Notes under the pieces: model-generated
The model's database searches: none
Told to the model about the DNA's origin: nothing
Seen by the model: only the letters and a program-made list of their open reading frames with translations
Assembly: GCA_029237775.1 (NCBI GenBank)
Contig: JAQZBR010000001.1
Span: 310,001-374,000 of the forward strand
DNA length: 64,000 nt
Source of the DNA: Bacteroidota bacterium
GTDB taxonomy: Bacteria > Bacteroidota > Bacteroidia > 2-12-FULL-35-15
Reading direction: 5' to 3'
Shown: in pieces, positions 8,548 to 17,443 of the stretch
Layout: each line of letters starts with the position of its first letter
Position numbering within the stretch: the stretch's first letter is position 1
Program-made: the position numbers and the translations under genes

Positions 8548-10755
8548 TTAAAAGAACTTCACAATGTGCTCAGAAATGTTTGCATTCTCTTTTAATGCAT
8601 CAAACACTTCATAATCTACACGTGGTTGCAGCTGCGACATTTCCATTGTCTGCTGCGCTTTGTAATCCTTTTGTGCAGGTGCAGGTGTTACTGCATCAAC
8701 ATAAACCAAAAACACACCTTCTCTGCCTTCAACAGGCTTGCTCATTGATTTTGCTTTCAGGGTAGAAACAACTCCCATTACCGCAGGCTCATTTGATGAT
8801 CCAGGGATTGCTGCTGAGTTAAAGTTAATATTTGGCGCCTGCTCAAGTGCAAGTTTCATTTTTGCTGCAACTGCCTCGATAGTCGCTCCGCCTGCCATTG
8901 CATCGTTGAACTCTTTTGTGAACATCTCTGCTTTTTTCTTGCGGATCACTTTTTCAGTCAATGCATCTTTCACATCTTCCAAAGGAGCAATTCCTTTTTC
9001 TTTTACATCAGTCAAAACAGCAACAATGTATTTAGAACCGAATTCCAATGGCTCCGATACAGTTCCTTTTTTGTTCTCATATGCCCAACGGATCAATGCT
9101 TTCGGATTCTCTAATCCTGCGATTGTTCTGTCGCTTTCTTTGATGTTATCAGCAATACGCTTGTTCAGCTTCTGATCGATCACTGCTTTCTGGAAAGCTT
9201 CGTTCGTAGTGTTAGCTGCTGCAAATTTGTTTGCCTCTGAATATACCATGTTGATGGTCTTAGCGCTAGGCTCCACTTTTTTATCAATGGTTGCAACCAT
9301 CACTTTTCTTTGTGATCCTTTTGTATCCAACACTTCAATGATGTGGTAACCGAAATTTGATTCAGCGATCACTATATCCCCCTTTTTATTGTCAAGACCC
9401 GCATTTTTGAATGGCTCAACAAATCCGCTTTTCGCGTTGATCCAACCATAATCTCCACCTTTACCAGGATAATCTTCTCCGTCTTTTTTATCAGCCGGTT
9501 TTGTTTTACCACGGTCATCGGAAAATTTCTCCACTGCTTCAGCAAATTTTGCTTTTCCACCTTTAAGTGCAGTCATTAAGCTGTCTGCAAATTTTTTCGC
9601 CTCATCCTTTGTACGCTTTGTATCAGATGCTCCTGAACCTTCGTATGCGATAAGAATGTGACGGAATTTTGCAGAATCCGCAGAAGTTTTTGAACCTGTT
9701 AATTTCGCTACCAGGTAAGTTCCGTTCTCTAAGTACGGACCGTAAACTGTCCCTACTTCCGATTTAAACATCGTTGTATCGATCTGCGGTGACAATGTTC
9801 CCGGTGCATGGTAAGTCATGTCGTAGAAACGGCTGTCAGATTCAGAAACAACAAAAGTAGAATCGTCTTCTTTCTTTTGCTCTTTGAAATCAGCAGCTAC
9901 TTTTTCCATGTCTTTCTTTGCGTTATCAAAATCTTCCTGCGAAGGTGCAATGTCGAACGCTACATACTCCACCTTACGTGAAGCAGTTTGCTTGAACTCC
10001 GGTTGGTGTGAATTGTAGTATTCGCTTAGTTCAGCGTCAGTAGGTTTAATAGTGCTATCCGGAACAAGCTTGTAATTTTTGATGACGTATTTAATGTTTG
10101 CGTTTGTGTTCTGTGCAGTAAAATTTCTCTTCGTAACAGCTGTAGTTACATACAAACCTTTTTTGATCAGGTTGTTATATTTTTCAATGATGCGCACCTG
10201 ACGAACATAATTCTCAAGCTGTGCCCATTGTGCTTCTTCTTCATCTGTCATTGCCTGTGTGAACTCTCTCAATTTAGCAGGGCTCAACATTCCTGTCTGA
10301 GGATCAGCAAAACGCTGAACTGCTTTTCCTGTTTGCGGGTCGCTTAACTGACGAACAAGAGAAGAGTGAGGATGCTCCACCATCAGGTCGTATAATTCTT
10401 CGTCAGATACAGCAATACCAAGTCTTTCGTATTCTTTGGTCATTACATGTTCATTGATCTGCTGATTCCATACCTGCTGGATCACGCCATCAGTTTCGCT
10501 TTCAGTAAGAGTTGTCTTTCCTGAATTACGTTTCTGATTTTCAACAGCCTCGTCAACCTTAGCCTTGAACACTTCATATTTGATCTTCTTTCCAGCGATC
10601 TCACCAACTTCCTGTCCGCCCCCGCCAAACATAGAGTTCGGTGAGCTGAACAATCCTGTTAATACAAACGCCATAAGCGCTATACCTACAATTGCTACCA
10701 GTAAACCCGAACGTTTACGTAAACTTTCTAAAATACTTGTGTTCTCGCTACTCAT
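8548..10755 (-). CDS. PpiD/SurA-type periplasmic peptidyl-prolyl isomerase
   Basis: 735 residues. One N-terminal membrane helix (residues ~15-35, LLVAIVGIALMAFVLTGLF) anchors it in the inner membrane, followed by a SurA_N-like helical chaperone region. A parvulin (PpiC) domain follows at about residues 360-480 (FRHILIAYEG, then GGDYGWINAKSGFVEPFKNA and FGYHIIEVLD). A second, degenerate repeat is likely C-terminal to it. Expected role: folding of secreted and outer-membrane proteins. Length is longer than E. coli PpiD (~620) but usual for Bacteroidota. It has its own -7 box upstream and terminator downstream, so it is probably monocistronic. Confidence 0.9.
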   Translation of the reverse strand: MSSENTSILESLRKRSGLLVAIVGIALMAFVLTGLFSSPNSMFGGGGQEVGEIAGKKIKYEVFKAKVDEAVENQKRNSGKTTLTESETDGVIQQVWNQQINEHVMTKEYERLGIAVSDEELYDLMVEHPHSSLVRQLSDPQTGKAVQRFADPQTGMLSPAKLREFTQAMTDEEEAQWAQLENYVRQVRIIEKYNNLIKKGLYVTTAVTKRNFTAQNTNANIKYVIKNYKLVPDSTIKPTDAELSEYYNSHQPEFKQTASRKVEYVAFDIAPSQEDFDNAKKDMEKVAADFKEQKKEDDSTFVVSESDSRFYDMTYHAPGTLSPQIDTTMFKSEVGTVYGPYLENGTYLVAKLTGSKTSADSAKFRHILIAYEGSGASDTKRTKDEAKKFADSLMTALKGGKAKFAEAVEKFSDDRGKTKPADKKDGEDYPGKGGDYGWINAKSGFVEPFKNAGLDNKKGDIVIAESNFGYHIIEVLDTKGSQRKVMVATIDKKVEPSAKTINMVYSEANKFAAANTTNEAFQKAVIDQKLNKRIADNIKESDRTIAGLENPKALIRWAYENKKGTVSEPLEFGSKYIVAVLTDVKEKGIAPLEDVKDALTEKVIRKKKAEMFTKEFNDAMAGGATIEAVAAKMKLALEQAPNINFNSAAIPGSSNEPAVMGVVSTLKAKSMSKPVEGREGVFLVYVDAVTPAPAQKDYKAQQTMEMSQLQPRVDYEVFDALKENANISEHIVKFF

Positions 10756-10822
10756 CTTATTTTTATTTTCTGATTATATGATTCTGTATAAAACTCTGTG
10801 GTACTCGCCTTGTTAAGGGTTG

Positions 10823-10830
10823 CAAATATA
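10823..10830 (-). promoter_or_regulatory. -7 box of the PpiD-like gene
   Basis: Minus-strand TATATTTG fits TAnnTTTG and gives a leader of roughly 60 bases before the ATG at 10755. Confidence 0.5.
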
Positions 10831-10903
10831 AGATTCTTAAGCAAACTAAGAAAATTTTATTCGGGAAAATAATGGGGATGTTTAAGAATTAACGCATTGA
10901 TTA

Positions 10904-12166
10904 TCAATCAACTGATTCCTGAACCTTTAAATTTACCACCTCAATGCGTGTGCGCGAAACACCTGTAATGGTAAAGAGGAAGTTTTCTATCCTGATCTCT
11001 TCATTGATCCGCGGGATACTTTCATGATAATGCATGATCAAACCGCCCAGTGTTTCAACATTATCAAGGATCGGAAGAGACAGATGATATTTATCGTTGA
11101 TATAATCGGTTTCAAGTCGTGAGGAAAACACAAACTCCCTTTCGGAGATCTGCCTTTCAATAGTTTCTTCCTTATCGTGCTCGTCTTCTATCTCGCCAAA
11201 AATCTCTTCCATTACATCTTCCATTGATAGAATTCCTGCCGTGCCGCCAAACTCATCCACCACCACCACAATGCTCTTGTGCTGCTGAATAAATACCGTA
11301 AGCACTTCACTCGCTGCCATCGATTCAGGCACCACACTTACCGGAAGAAGGATACTCCGTATGTTTTCCGGCTTATTGAATAGCTCTTTTGAATATACGT
11401 AACCGATAATATTATCAATGGTTTCGTGATAGATAAGGATCTTCGACAACCTTGTCTGAATGAATTTTTGCTTCAGCTCTTCTATGCTTCTGTTCACTTC
11501 CATCGCTACGATCTCCGTACGCGGGATCATGCATTCCCTTGCTTTTACGCTGGAGAAATCGAGTGCATTCTGAAAGATCTGGATCTCATGGTCCATCTCC
11601 ACTTTCTGCTCCACGGCTGAAGTTCCTTCCCTGACGTAATTATCAAGGTCGATCATGGTGAAGGCTTCATCTTCATTTTCGATCTTAACGCGGAAGATCT
11701 TTTTCAGAATGAATTCCGACAGCCCGATAGTTACCATTACAAAAGGATAAAGGATCCCGTAAACAATGGTCAGTGGAAGCGCAAACAGGTTAAGCGTTTT
11801 ATTCGGATTGATGCGGAATATACTTTTTGGTAAAAACTCGGCAGTGACAAGTATCAGCATTGTCGAGAGAAATGTGGAGATCAGTAAGGTTAAAAGCTTT
11901 GAGCTGATATAATGTCCGAAGAATTCCTTCAGCTCTTCATCCATGTAGATCCCGAACATAACGAGCGCGATGTTATTTCCTAGAAGCATTGTGCCCAGGT
12001 ACCGTGAAGGATATTTGCTGAAATAAGCGAGGATCTTCGCATAGAAATTCCCCTGCTTGCTTTCCAGCTCTATACGAAGCTTGTTGGAAGTGATGAATGC
12101 AATTTCGAGTCCCGAGAAAAAAGCGGAAGCGATAAGCGTAATTAGAATAATGACGGAACTATGCAA
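10904..12166 (-). CDS. CNNM/CBS-domain membrane protein (HlyC/CorC family)
   Basis: 420 residues. N-terminal CNNM-type transmembrane domain (residues 1-~180, three to four helices, opening IILITLIASAFFSGLEIAFI). Paired CBS domains follow (~190-330, RECMIPRTEIVAMEV and VVVVDEFGGTAGILSMEDVM) and a C-terminal CorC_HlyC domain. Members are linked to magnesium or other cation efflux; the Bacteroidota paralogue GldE belongs here, but I cannot assign that name. The only in-frame start near the N-terminus is TTG 12166, four bases after the stop of the 12170 gene, so it is translationally close to it. Last gene of the coaX-OMP-lptC run. Confidence 0.88.
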   Translation of the reverse strand: MHSSVIILITLIASAFFSGLEIAFITSNKLRIELESKQGNFYAKILAYFSKYPSRYLGTMLLGNNIALVMFGIYMDEELKEFFGHYISSKLLTLLISTFLSTMLILVTAEFLPKSIFRINPNKTLNLFALPLTIVYGILYPFVMVTIGLSEFILKKIFRVKIENEDEAFTMIDLDNYVREGTSAVEQKVEMDHEIQIFQNALDFSSVKARECMIPRTEIVAMEVNRSIEELKQKFIQTRLSKILIYHETIDNIIGYVYSKELFNKPENIRSILLPVSVVPESMAASEVLTVFIQQHKSIVVVVDEFGGTAGILSMEDVMEEIFGEIEDEHDKEETIERQISEREFVFSSRLETDYINDKYHLSLPILDNVETLGGLIMHYHESIPRINEEIRIENFLFTITGVSRTRIEVVNLKVQESVD

Positions 12167-12169
12167 AGT

Positions 12170-12385
12170 CTATTTTTTTTGCTCTTTTTGTTTTTCCTGC
12201 GCAGCTTCCCACTTGATCCGCTGCCTTCTGCGAACAGCGTACATCATACCACAGGCAAAAGTAAAAATAAGAAAAAATATAGAAGTGCGGTTATCTTTCG
12301 CCATGATATTGAAGGCGCACAACAACACCCCGATACAGCCCATTACAAGCCACAGGATCTCGAGCACCCTGAAAGTTTTGTTCAT
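12170..12385 (-). CDS. Small two-helix membrane protein, 71 aa
   Basis: Two hydrophobic segments (VLEILWLVMGCIGVLLCAF and SIFFLIFTFACGMMYAV) and a highly basic, Gln/Lys-rich tail. The ATG follows the lptC stop directly (TAAATG), a layout that implies translational coupling. A small inner-membrane protein between lptC and the CNNM protein is a common Bacteroidota arrangement; its role is unknown. Confidence 0.7.
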   Translation of the reverse strand: MNKTFRVLEILWLVMGCIGVLLCAFNIMAKDNRTSIFFLIFTFACGMMYAVRRRQRIKWEAAQEKQKEQKK

Positions 12386-12994
12386 TTATTTTTGTGTTTT
12401 TGATTGTTCATTGAATTGTTTGTCTTCCACCTGAATGATTCCCTGCACATTGGTGATCTCATATTTTGAAAAATCTTCTTCAGCTTTAAGCCCTGTTCCC
12501 CAGATCACCTGTTCCGTAGTCGTGATCTTCACAAACTGATCGGTGTATATTTTTTTTGTGGCCGCATCCCAGGTCAAATGCTCCGTCTCCAGCTTGTCAC
12601 CCTTTTCATTGATCACCTGCACATGGCGTTTTGCCTCCATCTTATCAACTCCTTTTCCATTATCGTATCCGATGCCATAATCTGCTTTCAGCCTGTTCGC
12701 CTCTTTACGCTCTTCATTGAAAAAAATAATGAGCATACCTTTTGGCATTTCGGTATAATTTTTTTTGCCTTCACCTCCCACATATTGATCCATTATAGGT
12801 GCAGTCAGCTTTGCCCTCACGATTGCCGAATCGCTGTAAAGCATCTCTACATTCTTACCCGATTGAGTTGGGAGCTGCTGTTCCGTTGCAGCAGTTACCG
12901 TATTCACTTCCGCGATATCATTCTCGCATGAAGCCAGCATAAGCAATGCAGACAAAAAAATGATACGGATATAAACGAAAGGGTTCATTTGCAT
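12386..12994 (-). CDS. lptC: LPS export protein LptC-like lipoprotein
   Basis: 202 residues with a signal ending in a lipobox (LLMLASC), so anchored by lipid in the periplasmic face. Body features typical of the Bacteroidota LptC family: VEMLYSDSAIVRAKLTAPIM, then PKGMLIIFFNEE, ADYGIGYD, LETEHLTWD and IYTDQFVKI. It would form part of the periplasmic bridge that takes lipopolysaccharide from the inner-membrane LptBFG to the LptA/LptD side. E. coli LptC is a single-span membrane protein; lipid anchoring is usual in this phylum. It follows the outer membrane protein gene by 21 bases. Confidence 0.85.
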   Translation of the reverse strand: MQMNPFVYIRIIFLSALLMLASCENDIAEVNTVTAATEQQLPTQSGKNVEMLYSDSAIVRAKLTAPIMDQYVGGEGKKNYTEMPKGMLIIFFNEERKEANRLKADYGIGYDNGKGVDKMEAKRHVQVINEKGDKLETEHLTWDAATKKIYTDQFVKITTTEQVIWGTGLKAEEDFSKYEITNVQGIIQVEDKQFNEQSKTQK

Positions 12995-13015
12995 TTAATT
13001 CAGAGAAGATAGAGC

Positions 13016-14566
13016 TTAATCGATCTTCGGCTTCTGGAACCAACGATCGTTGATGGTGAAGCTTAAGGTTGTTTTTAAATACTGCTCTCGGATCAGGCCG
13101 TTGGCGGTTGTTCCGTGCTGACCTACTTCAACACTCATGTTGACCATTGAAAAGCTTCGCAGAATATAATTTCCTCCGACCGGGAAACCTAGTCCGGCAC
13201 TCACACCAAGTTCGGTCAAACGTGTATTCTTAAGCTCCAGCGCAGTTTGCGAATAATGCCCGCCTATACGGTAATGGATCCTACGGAAGTATTTTTTCAT
13301 CCCGACAGCTCTTGCATCCGGCACATATTGAATTCCCAAAGATGCACGCATGCTGTTTTTAAGATCGTTATTGGTATTAAAAGCCCTGTATGCGCTCCAG
13401 TTCTGCATTGCAAAGTCGGCAGCGACCATCCAGCGGTAACCTTTCTTGAACGCGAATCCTACTCCGAAAGAAAGAGGAAGCGTGATCGTTCCTTTGTGCC
13501 CTTCCACTAATTCCACAGTGTCTTTGGTGATATCGAATCCCTGTGAGCTTGTAAAATAGTTTACAGAAAGGCTGTCGATCTTCGCTTTGATATCCTTCTG
13601 AGCAGCGAAATTTGCACCAAATAAGAACTGAACATTTTCTTTAAGATCGCGGTAATTATATTTCTTCACTGAATCGTATCGGTTATCCAATCTTGCAGAA
13701 TCACGGTTATAGAGCGGATTACGGGTTCTTACAGAATCGACTGTATAACCGATCTGAAAACCATAGTCCATATAGATATCTCCTACTCTGATGGCTGTTC
13801 CGGTTTCGGTACTGAAAGTGTTTGCTCCTGTAAAAATTGAATAACGCTTATGCTCAACAGAGCCAAAAAGGTAGGACACATTTCCTCCGAACGCAGCCGA
13901 GCGCAGGAATTTACGTGTGTTCATCTTGTGCTTGGCTTTCAGATAATCATCGTATTTTTCTTCCCTTGATTTTAGTGTATTATCTGCATGTTTCCATGAT
14001 AACAAACGCTGATATTTTGAAGAGGCCTGAAGCATACGGGGCAAGCCATAGAAAGGCTTTAAGCCTGTCCCGAAATACGCCTGGCTTAATCCACCCGTTC
14101 CTTCGTATTTAAAACTCACCTTACCAATATTGGCAAGCTCCTGTTGATCCACCAGGTTGTAGCCGACAGAGCTGTACGGCAAAAGGCCAAAGCTGCCGCC
14201 CCACCATTTTTTGAAAGGAAAAGCAATAGAAACATAACCAAAAGAAGCATTGTTCAGGTTCTTTTTTGTGTCGGTGGACTCCAGCCGCACACGATTGTAT
14301 TTCATTCCAAGTTCCGCTGTTGTCATCTGAACTCCTGCATAAGAAGCAGGATTGGTAGTATTGATAAAGAACATCGGGATGGTATCGTTCTGTAACGCAA
14401 TAGTAGTACCGCCCATCGCGAAACCTTGTCCAAATGTTTTGTTATTGATCTCACCTAAACCATAACGTGAATAAGGAGAGCTTGTAGCCTGTGAAAAAGA
14501 AAGCAGAGTGGAAAATAATAGAATTACTGTTATTAAGAAATTAAGCCTGATGCTTGTGATGATCAT
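13016..14566 (-). CDS. Outer membrane beta-barrel protein (FadL-like architecture)
   Basis: 516 residues with a signal peptide (FLITVILLFSTLLSFSQA). Then SSPYSRYGLGEINN and FAMGGTTIALQND, the opening typical of FadL/PorV-like barrels of Bacteroidota, where an early Gly-rich segment plugs the pore. The rest alternates amphipathic strands and ends in an aromatic-rich strand (TLSFTINDRWFQKPKID). Located between coaX and lptC, so it may help in lipid or LPS traffic, which is inference. It is not PorV by sequence that I can see. Confidence 0.75.
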   Translation of the reverse strand: MIITSIRLNFLITVILLFSTLLSFSQATSSPYSRYGLGEINNKTFGQGFAMGGTTIALQNDTIPMFFINTTNPASYAGVQMTTAELGMKYNRVRLESTDTKKNLNNASFGYVSIAFPFKKWWGGSFGLLPYSSVGYNLVDQQELANIGKVSFKYEGTGGLSQAYFGTGLKPFYGLPRMLQASSKYQRLLSWKHADNTLKSREEKYDDYLKAKHKMNTRKFLRSAAFGGNVSYLFGSVEHKRYSIFTGANTFSTETGTAIRVGDIYMDYGFQIGYTVDSVRTRNPLYNRDSARLDNRYDSVKKYNYRDLKENVQFLFGANFAAQKDIKAKIDSLSVNYFTSSQGFDITKDTVELVEGHKGTITLPLSFGVGFAFKKGYRWMVAADFAMQNWSAYRAFNTNNDLKNSMRASLGIQYVPDARAVGMKKYFRRIHYRIGGHYSQTALELKNTRLTELGVSAGLGFPVGGNYILRSFSMVNMSVEVGQHGTTANGLIREQYLKTTLSFTINDRWFQKPKID

Positions 14567-14583
14567 ATTGATGTGTGTAAACT

Positions 14584-15306
14584 CTATTTGTTGTGCTCTA
14601 AAATTTCATTTAATCCTTTCAGGATCAGAAATTGGTCTGCAAAGATGGGCTTTTTTAACCGTTTAGCAAAAAAATCGCTGTCCCCGCCTGTTAAAAATAC
14701 TTTTAAATTGTTAAAACGCTGAGTGTACTGAGCTATCACACCTTCAACTTCAGCAACCGCGCCTATTTGAACGCCAGAAAGCATGCTGCCGGCAGTGTCT
14801 GTTCCTACAAGCTCATCAAAACCGGGATCTTTTTCTATTAATGGTAAACGGGAGGTGAAGGTGTTCATTGCCTTGAATCTCATTTGCAAGCCCGGGGAGA
14901 TGCCTCCGCCAATGTATTCGTTGTCGGCATTAACGAAATTATATTTGATACATGTCCCGGCATCTATAACAAGAATGTTCTCACCTTTCGCAAGAGCGTT
15001 CGCACCAATAGCTGCTGCAAGGCGGTCGCTGCCGAGTGTGGCCGCAGAGTGATAGAGATTTTTAATAGGAAGCGGTGTGTTGTGATCAAAAAGAAGGACT
15101 TGGGTGCGGGTTCGCAATTCTTTGACAAGAAGCTCGATCTCATTGACAACCGAACCGATAATGCAGTTTTTGATATCATACTGCTTTATGAGGTCTGCTT
15201 TCAGAAGATCTTCTATGGCTGGGTACACAAAAAAGTCCTTTAATGCCTTTCCTTCGAACACTGCAGCCTTGACACGAGTATTACCGATATCGATAACTAA
15301 TTGCAT
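14584..15306 (-). CDS. coaX: Type III pantothenate kinase
   Basis: 240 residues, cytoplasmic; phosphorylates pantothenate in the first step of coenzyme A synthesis. Diagnostic motifs: the N-terminal phosphate loop MQLVIDIGNTRVKAAVF, GSDRLAAAIGANAL (DRxxA), and the VIDAGTCIKYNFV and GGGISPGLQMRFKAM segments. CoaX belongs to the ASKHA fold, needs a monovalent cation and is not inhibited by CoA. It heads a run of five minus-strand genes. The -7 box at 15311-15318 lies only four bases before the ATG. Confidence 0.95.
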   Translation of the reverse strand: MQLVIDIGNTRVKAAVFEGKALKDFFVYPAIEDLLKADLIKQYDIKNCIIGSVVNEIELLVKELRTRTQVLLFDHNTPLPIKNLYHSAATLGSDRLAAAIGANALAKGENILVIDAGTCIKYNFVNADNEYIGGGISPGLQMRFKAMNTFTSRLPLIEKDPGFDELVGTDTAGSMLSGVQIGAVAEVEGVIAQYTQRFNNLKVFLTGGDSDFFAKRLKKPIFADQFLILKGLNEILEHNK

Positions 15307-15310
15307 ATCA

Positions 15311-15318
15311 CAAAACTA
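15311..15318 (-). promoter_or_regulatory. -7 box immediately before coaX
   Basis: Minus-strand TAGTTTTG (TAnnTTTG) ends four bases before the coaX ATG, so transcription would begin at or next to the start codon. The -33 region is not convincing. Confidence 0.45.
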
Positions 15319-15350
15319 CGAAATAAGCAGTGCTAAGGAGAAAATATTTT

Positions 15351-15380
15351 TTTGCCGAATAAAAATATTGTTTACATTTG
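15351..15380 (+). promoter_or_regulatory. Promoter of tRNA-Phe
   Basis: TTTG at 15351-15354 and TACATTTG at 15373-15380 are separated by 18 bases, matching the Bacteroidota sigma consensus (TTTG ... TAnnTTTG). The tRNA begins 32 bases after the -7 box. Confidence 0.75.
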
Positions 15381-15411
15381 CCCTCCGATTCCAATAGGTT
15401 TCGATTGAGCT

Positions 15412-15484
15412 GGTGCCTTAGCTCAGATGGTAGAGCAAAGGACTGAAAATCCTTGTGTCCCTGGTTCGATCCCTGGAGGCACCA
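15412..15484 (+). tRNA. tRNA-Phe (GAA)
   Basis: 73 bases fold into a full cloverleaf. The acceptor stem pairs GGTGCCT with AGGCACC and the D arm is GCTC..GAGC. The anticodon arm is AAGGA/TCCTT with loop CTGAAAA and anticodon GAA at 15445-15447. The T arm is CCTGG/CCAGG-type pairing around TTCGATC. The discriminator base is A; CCA is not encoded. It has a matching promoter and a terminator, so it is transcribed as a single-tRNA unit. Confidence 0.97.
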
Positions 15485-15492
15485 CAGTTCAG

Positions 15493-15528
15493 AGAAGCAC
15501 GTCAGAAATGATGTGCTTCTTTTTTTTT
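15493..15528 (+). terminator. Terminator of tRNA-Phe
   Basis: AGAAGCAC pairs with GTGCTTCT across a 12-base loop and is followed by nine T. Confidence 0.88.
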
Positions 15529-15644
15529 ACTGCCTTTTAAAGACTTATCCTGCATCCTTAATAATGACATCGCAGATTGATTCGGGAGGTTCGATATTAT
15601 TCACTTTGCGTGTTTACCAAAAATTAAGATCAACAAGAATACCC

Positions 15645-17108
15645 TTATTCCGCTATCACCACTTTTTGTGTGCTTATTCTCTTATCCGATTGCATCGTGA
15701 CAAAATATGTTCCTGCCGGAAAAGCTTTGACATCAATAGAAATGAGCTCATTGCCCTTCAGCTCTTCCTTAGTCATTAACTGTTCACCTAAAATATTTCT
15801 AATTGTCAGTATGTATGATTCCTCCAGCATGTACGATCTCAGATTGATAGATCCCTTAGCCGGGTTAGGAAACACTTCAAATAAAGACGGTTTTGATTTG
15901 TGGCTTAGTCCCAAAGCCGGTGTTAATGTGCCTTCCATATATTGAACCTGAGTGCCCACCGAATTACTAAAAACAAGATGGAACTTACCATTCTTAAACT
16001 CCAGATCCGGGCGAGACTGATGTCCGGTAAACGCTTTTGTAATTGTATCGACTGTAATTCCTAACCCTGCAGCGCCTGTCACCGACCATGTGAAAAATAC
16101 ATCCTGGAAAGAACCATTGTAACCTAACCACACCAAACCTAATGTATCGCCTCTACCCGCAATAATTGGATTATTCTGTGTACTCGTTCCGTACGGATAT
16201 ATTTTCCGGTGTTGCCCGATCATGTTATCATGGATGTTGACAGTTCCAAGATACACCTTCGCTCCACCTGCTGCCGAGCTCATCCAGGAGTATATCAAAG
16301 TATCACCGATAATAATCCCTGTGGGCCCGCTTGAAGGGCAGGATGTAAGAAGCCAGTGAGTTGTATCGATCTCAGATGAAGAAGCGAAAGTTGTCCCCTG
16401 GTCAGTCGAAAATGAAGCCCACATATCACGCACATTACTGATATTATTTCTGTAAAGCAGGGCAAAATCATTTCCTGAAACTGCCATGCTTGCAGGACAG
16501 CATTCACAGACCTCACCCGGATTTGATGGAAGCACTGAAGGTAAAAAAGTTTCACCCCCATCTAATGATCTTGAGGTTACATATTCAGTGTTAGCCATTG
16601 TACCATCATCAGCGATCATGTAGCTGACAACAGGATTGCCTCCCGGCAAAACGACAACCGTAGGAAAATTAGGGATCTTTGCTGAATCGTGATCTACCCG
16701 CAAAGTATCGGACCAGCTTGCTCCCCCATCAATTGACCGGACAGCATAAGCATTACCAGACATCATTGGCATAGAAGTAAAAACGACAAAGGCTGTGTCA
16801 CCGGAAGAGCTCACTTCCGCTCCCGCATAATTTGCCACGAAAGGACTTACGCCTGAAGGGTTAACAGTAACTGGCGTTGAAAAAGCACCACCAAGCTTAC
16901 GTGAAGAGTATATTGCTGCCGGGCTCATATCTTGCCAGACAACCAATGGTACATCTCCGTTGCTGAGTGTAATCCTTGGATAAACATTGCTTTGTGTGCT
17001 TCCTGAACCAACATTCAATGGAGCGCTCCAGAAAACATGCAGGCCTTGTGAAAAAGAATTTGTTACCACAAAATTTAAAAACAGTAAAAAGGAAATTACT
17101 CTTAGCAT
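15645..17108 (-). CDS. Secreted sialidase-like (BNR/Asp-box) protein with T9SS type A sorting domain
   Basis: 487 residues: signal peptide (VISFLLFLNFVVTNSFSQG), a six-bladed-propeller-like body, and a C-terminal ~75-residue type A sorting domain (LFEVFPNPAKGSINLRSY to FPAGTYFVTMQSDKR). Asp-box motifs of the form S-x-D-x-G-x-T/S-W/F are visible (RSIDGGASW, RSLDGGETF, FSTDQGTTF). The sialidase catalytic Arg triad and FRIP motif are not evident, so enzymatic activity is doubtful; a binding propeller is as likely. An unusual CECCP cluster sits mid-protein and could form disulphides. Confidence 0.8.
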   Translation of the reverse strand: MLRVISFLLFLNFVVTNSFSQGLHVFWSAPLNVGSGSTQSNVYPRITLSNGDVPLVVWQDMSPAAIYSSRKLGGAFSTPVTVNPSGVSPFVANYAGAEVSSSGDTAFVVFTSMPMMSGNAYAVRSIDGGASWSDTLRVDHDSAKIPNFPTVVVLPGGNPVVSYMIADDGTMANTEYVTSRSLDGGETFLPSVLPSNPGEVCECCPASMAVSGNDFALLYRNNISNVRDMWASFSTDQGTTFASSSEIDTTHWLLTSCPSSGPTGIIIGDTLIYSWMSSAAGGAKVYLGTVNIHDNMIGQHRKIYPYGTSTQNNPIIAGRGDTLGLVWLGYNGSFQDVFFTWSVTGAAGLGITVDTITKAFTGHQSRPDLEFKNGKFHLVFSNSVGTQVQYMEGTLTPALGLSHKSKPSLFEVFPNPAKGSINLRSYMLEESYILTIRNILGEQLMTKEELKGNELISIDVKAFPAGTYFVTMQSDKRISTQKVVIAE

Positions 17109-17443
17109 TGATATTTTCTTTTAATAATTATTTTTTAAGCTTATGGTTCGCTGCGAACATATGAACCGGTGCATTAAGTTCGGTAAAAAAATTTAACCGG
17201 CAAGAAATGACTCGGGATTCATTAGACGCGAAGTACATTAATAAGAAGCTAAACAACTTTAACAAGTCAATAACAAGTTCCTGTCTAAATTGAACCTACA
17301 TTCGCGCAGTAGAAAATAGTCAAAGCTTAAAGAAACCACTGTATCTTTTCAAAGTTCCTACGTTATTGGGATGAAAGTAACAGAGTAACAGAATCAATTC
17401 CATATTTAAGATCTGCTTATCATGTGTTATCAATAAACTTCTT
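17109..17443. other. Divergent intergenic region
   Basis: 335 bases between the propeller gene and the TonB-type receptor, which point away from each other. It must hold both promoters, but no clear TAnnTTTG box was found on either strand, and no gene or strong hairpin was seen. Confidence 0.5.

Noticed and set aside
10904-12166. Naming the CNNM/CBS protein GldE
   Set aside because: GldE belongs to this family, but neither a gldD neighbour nor diagnostic residues are seen here.
15645-17108. Calling the Asp-box protein a true sialidase
   Set aside because: Asp-boxes are present but the FRIP motif and catalytic Arg residues were not found, so only a propeller call is made.
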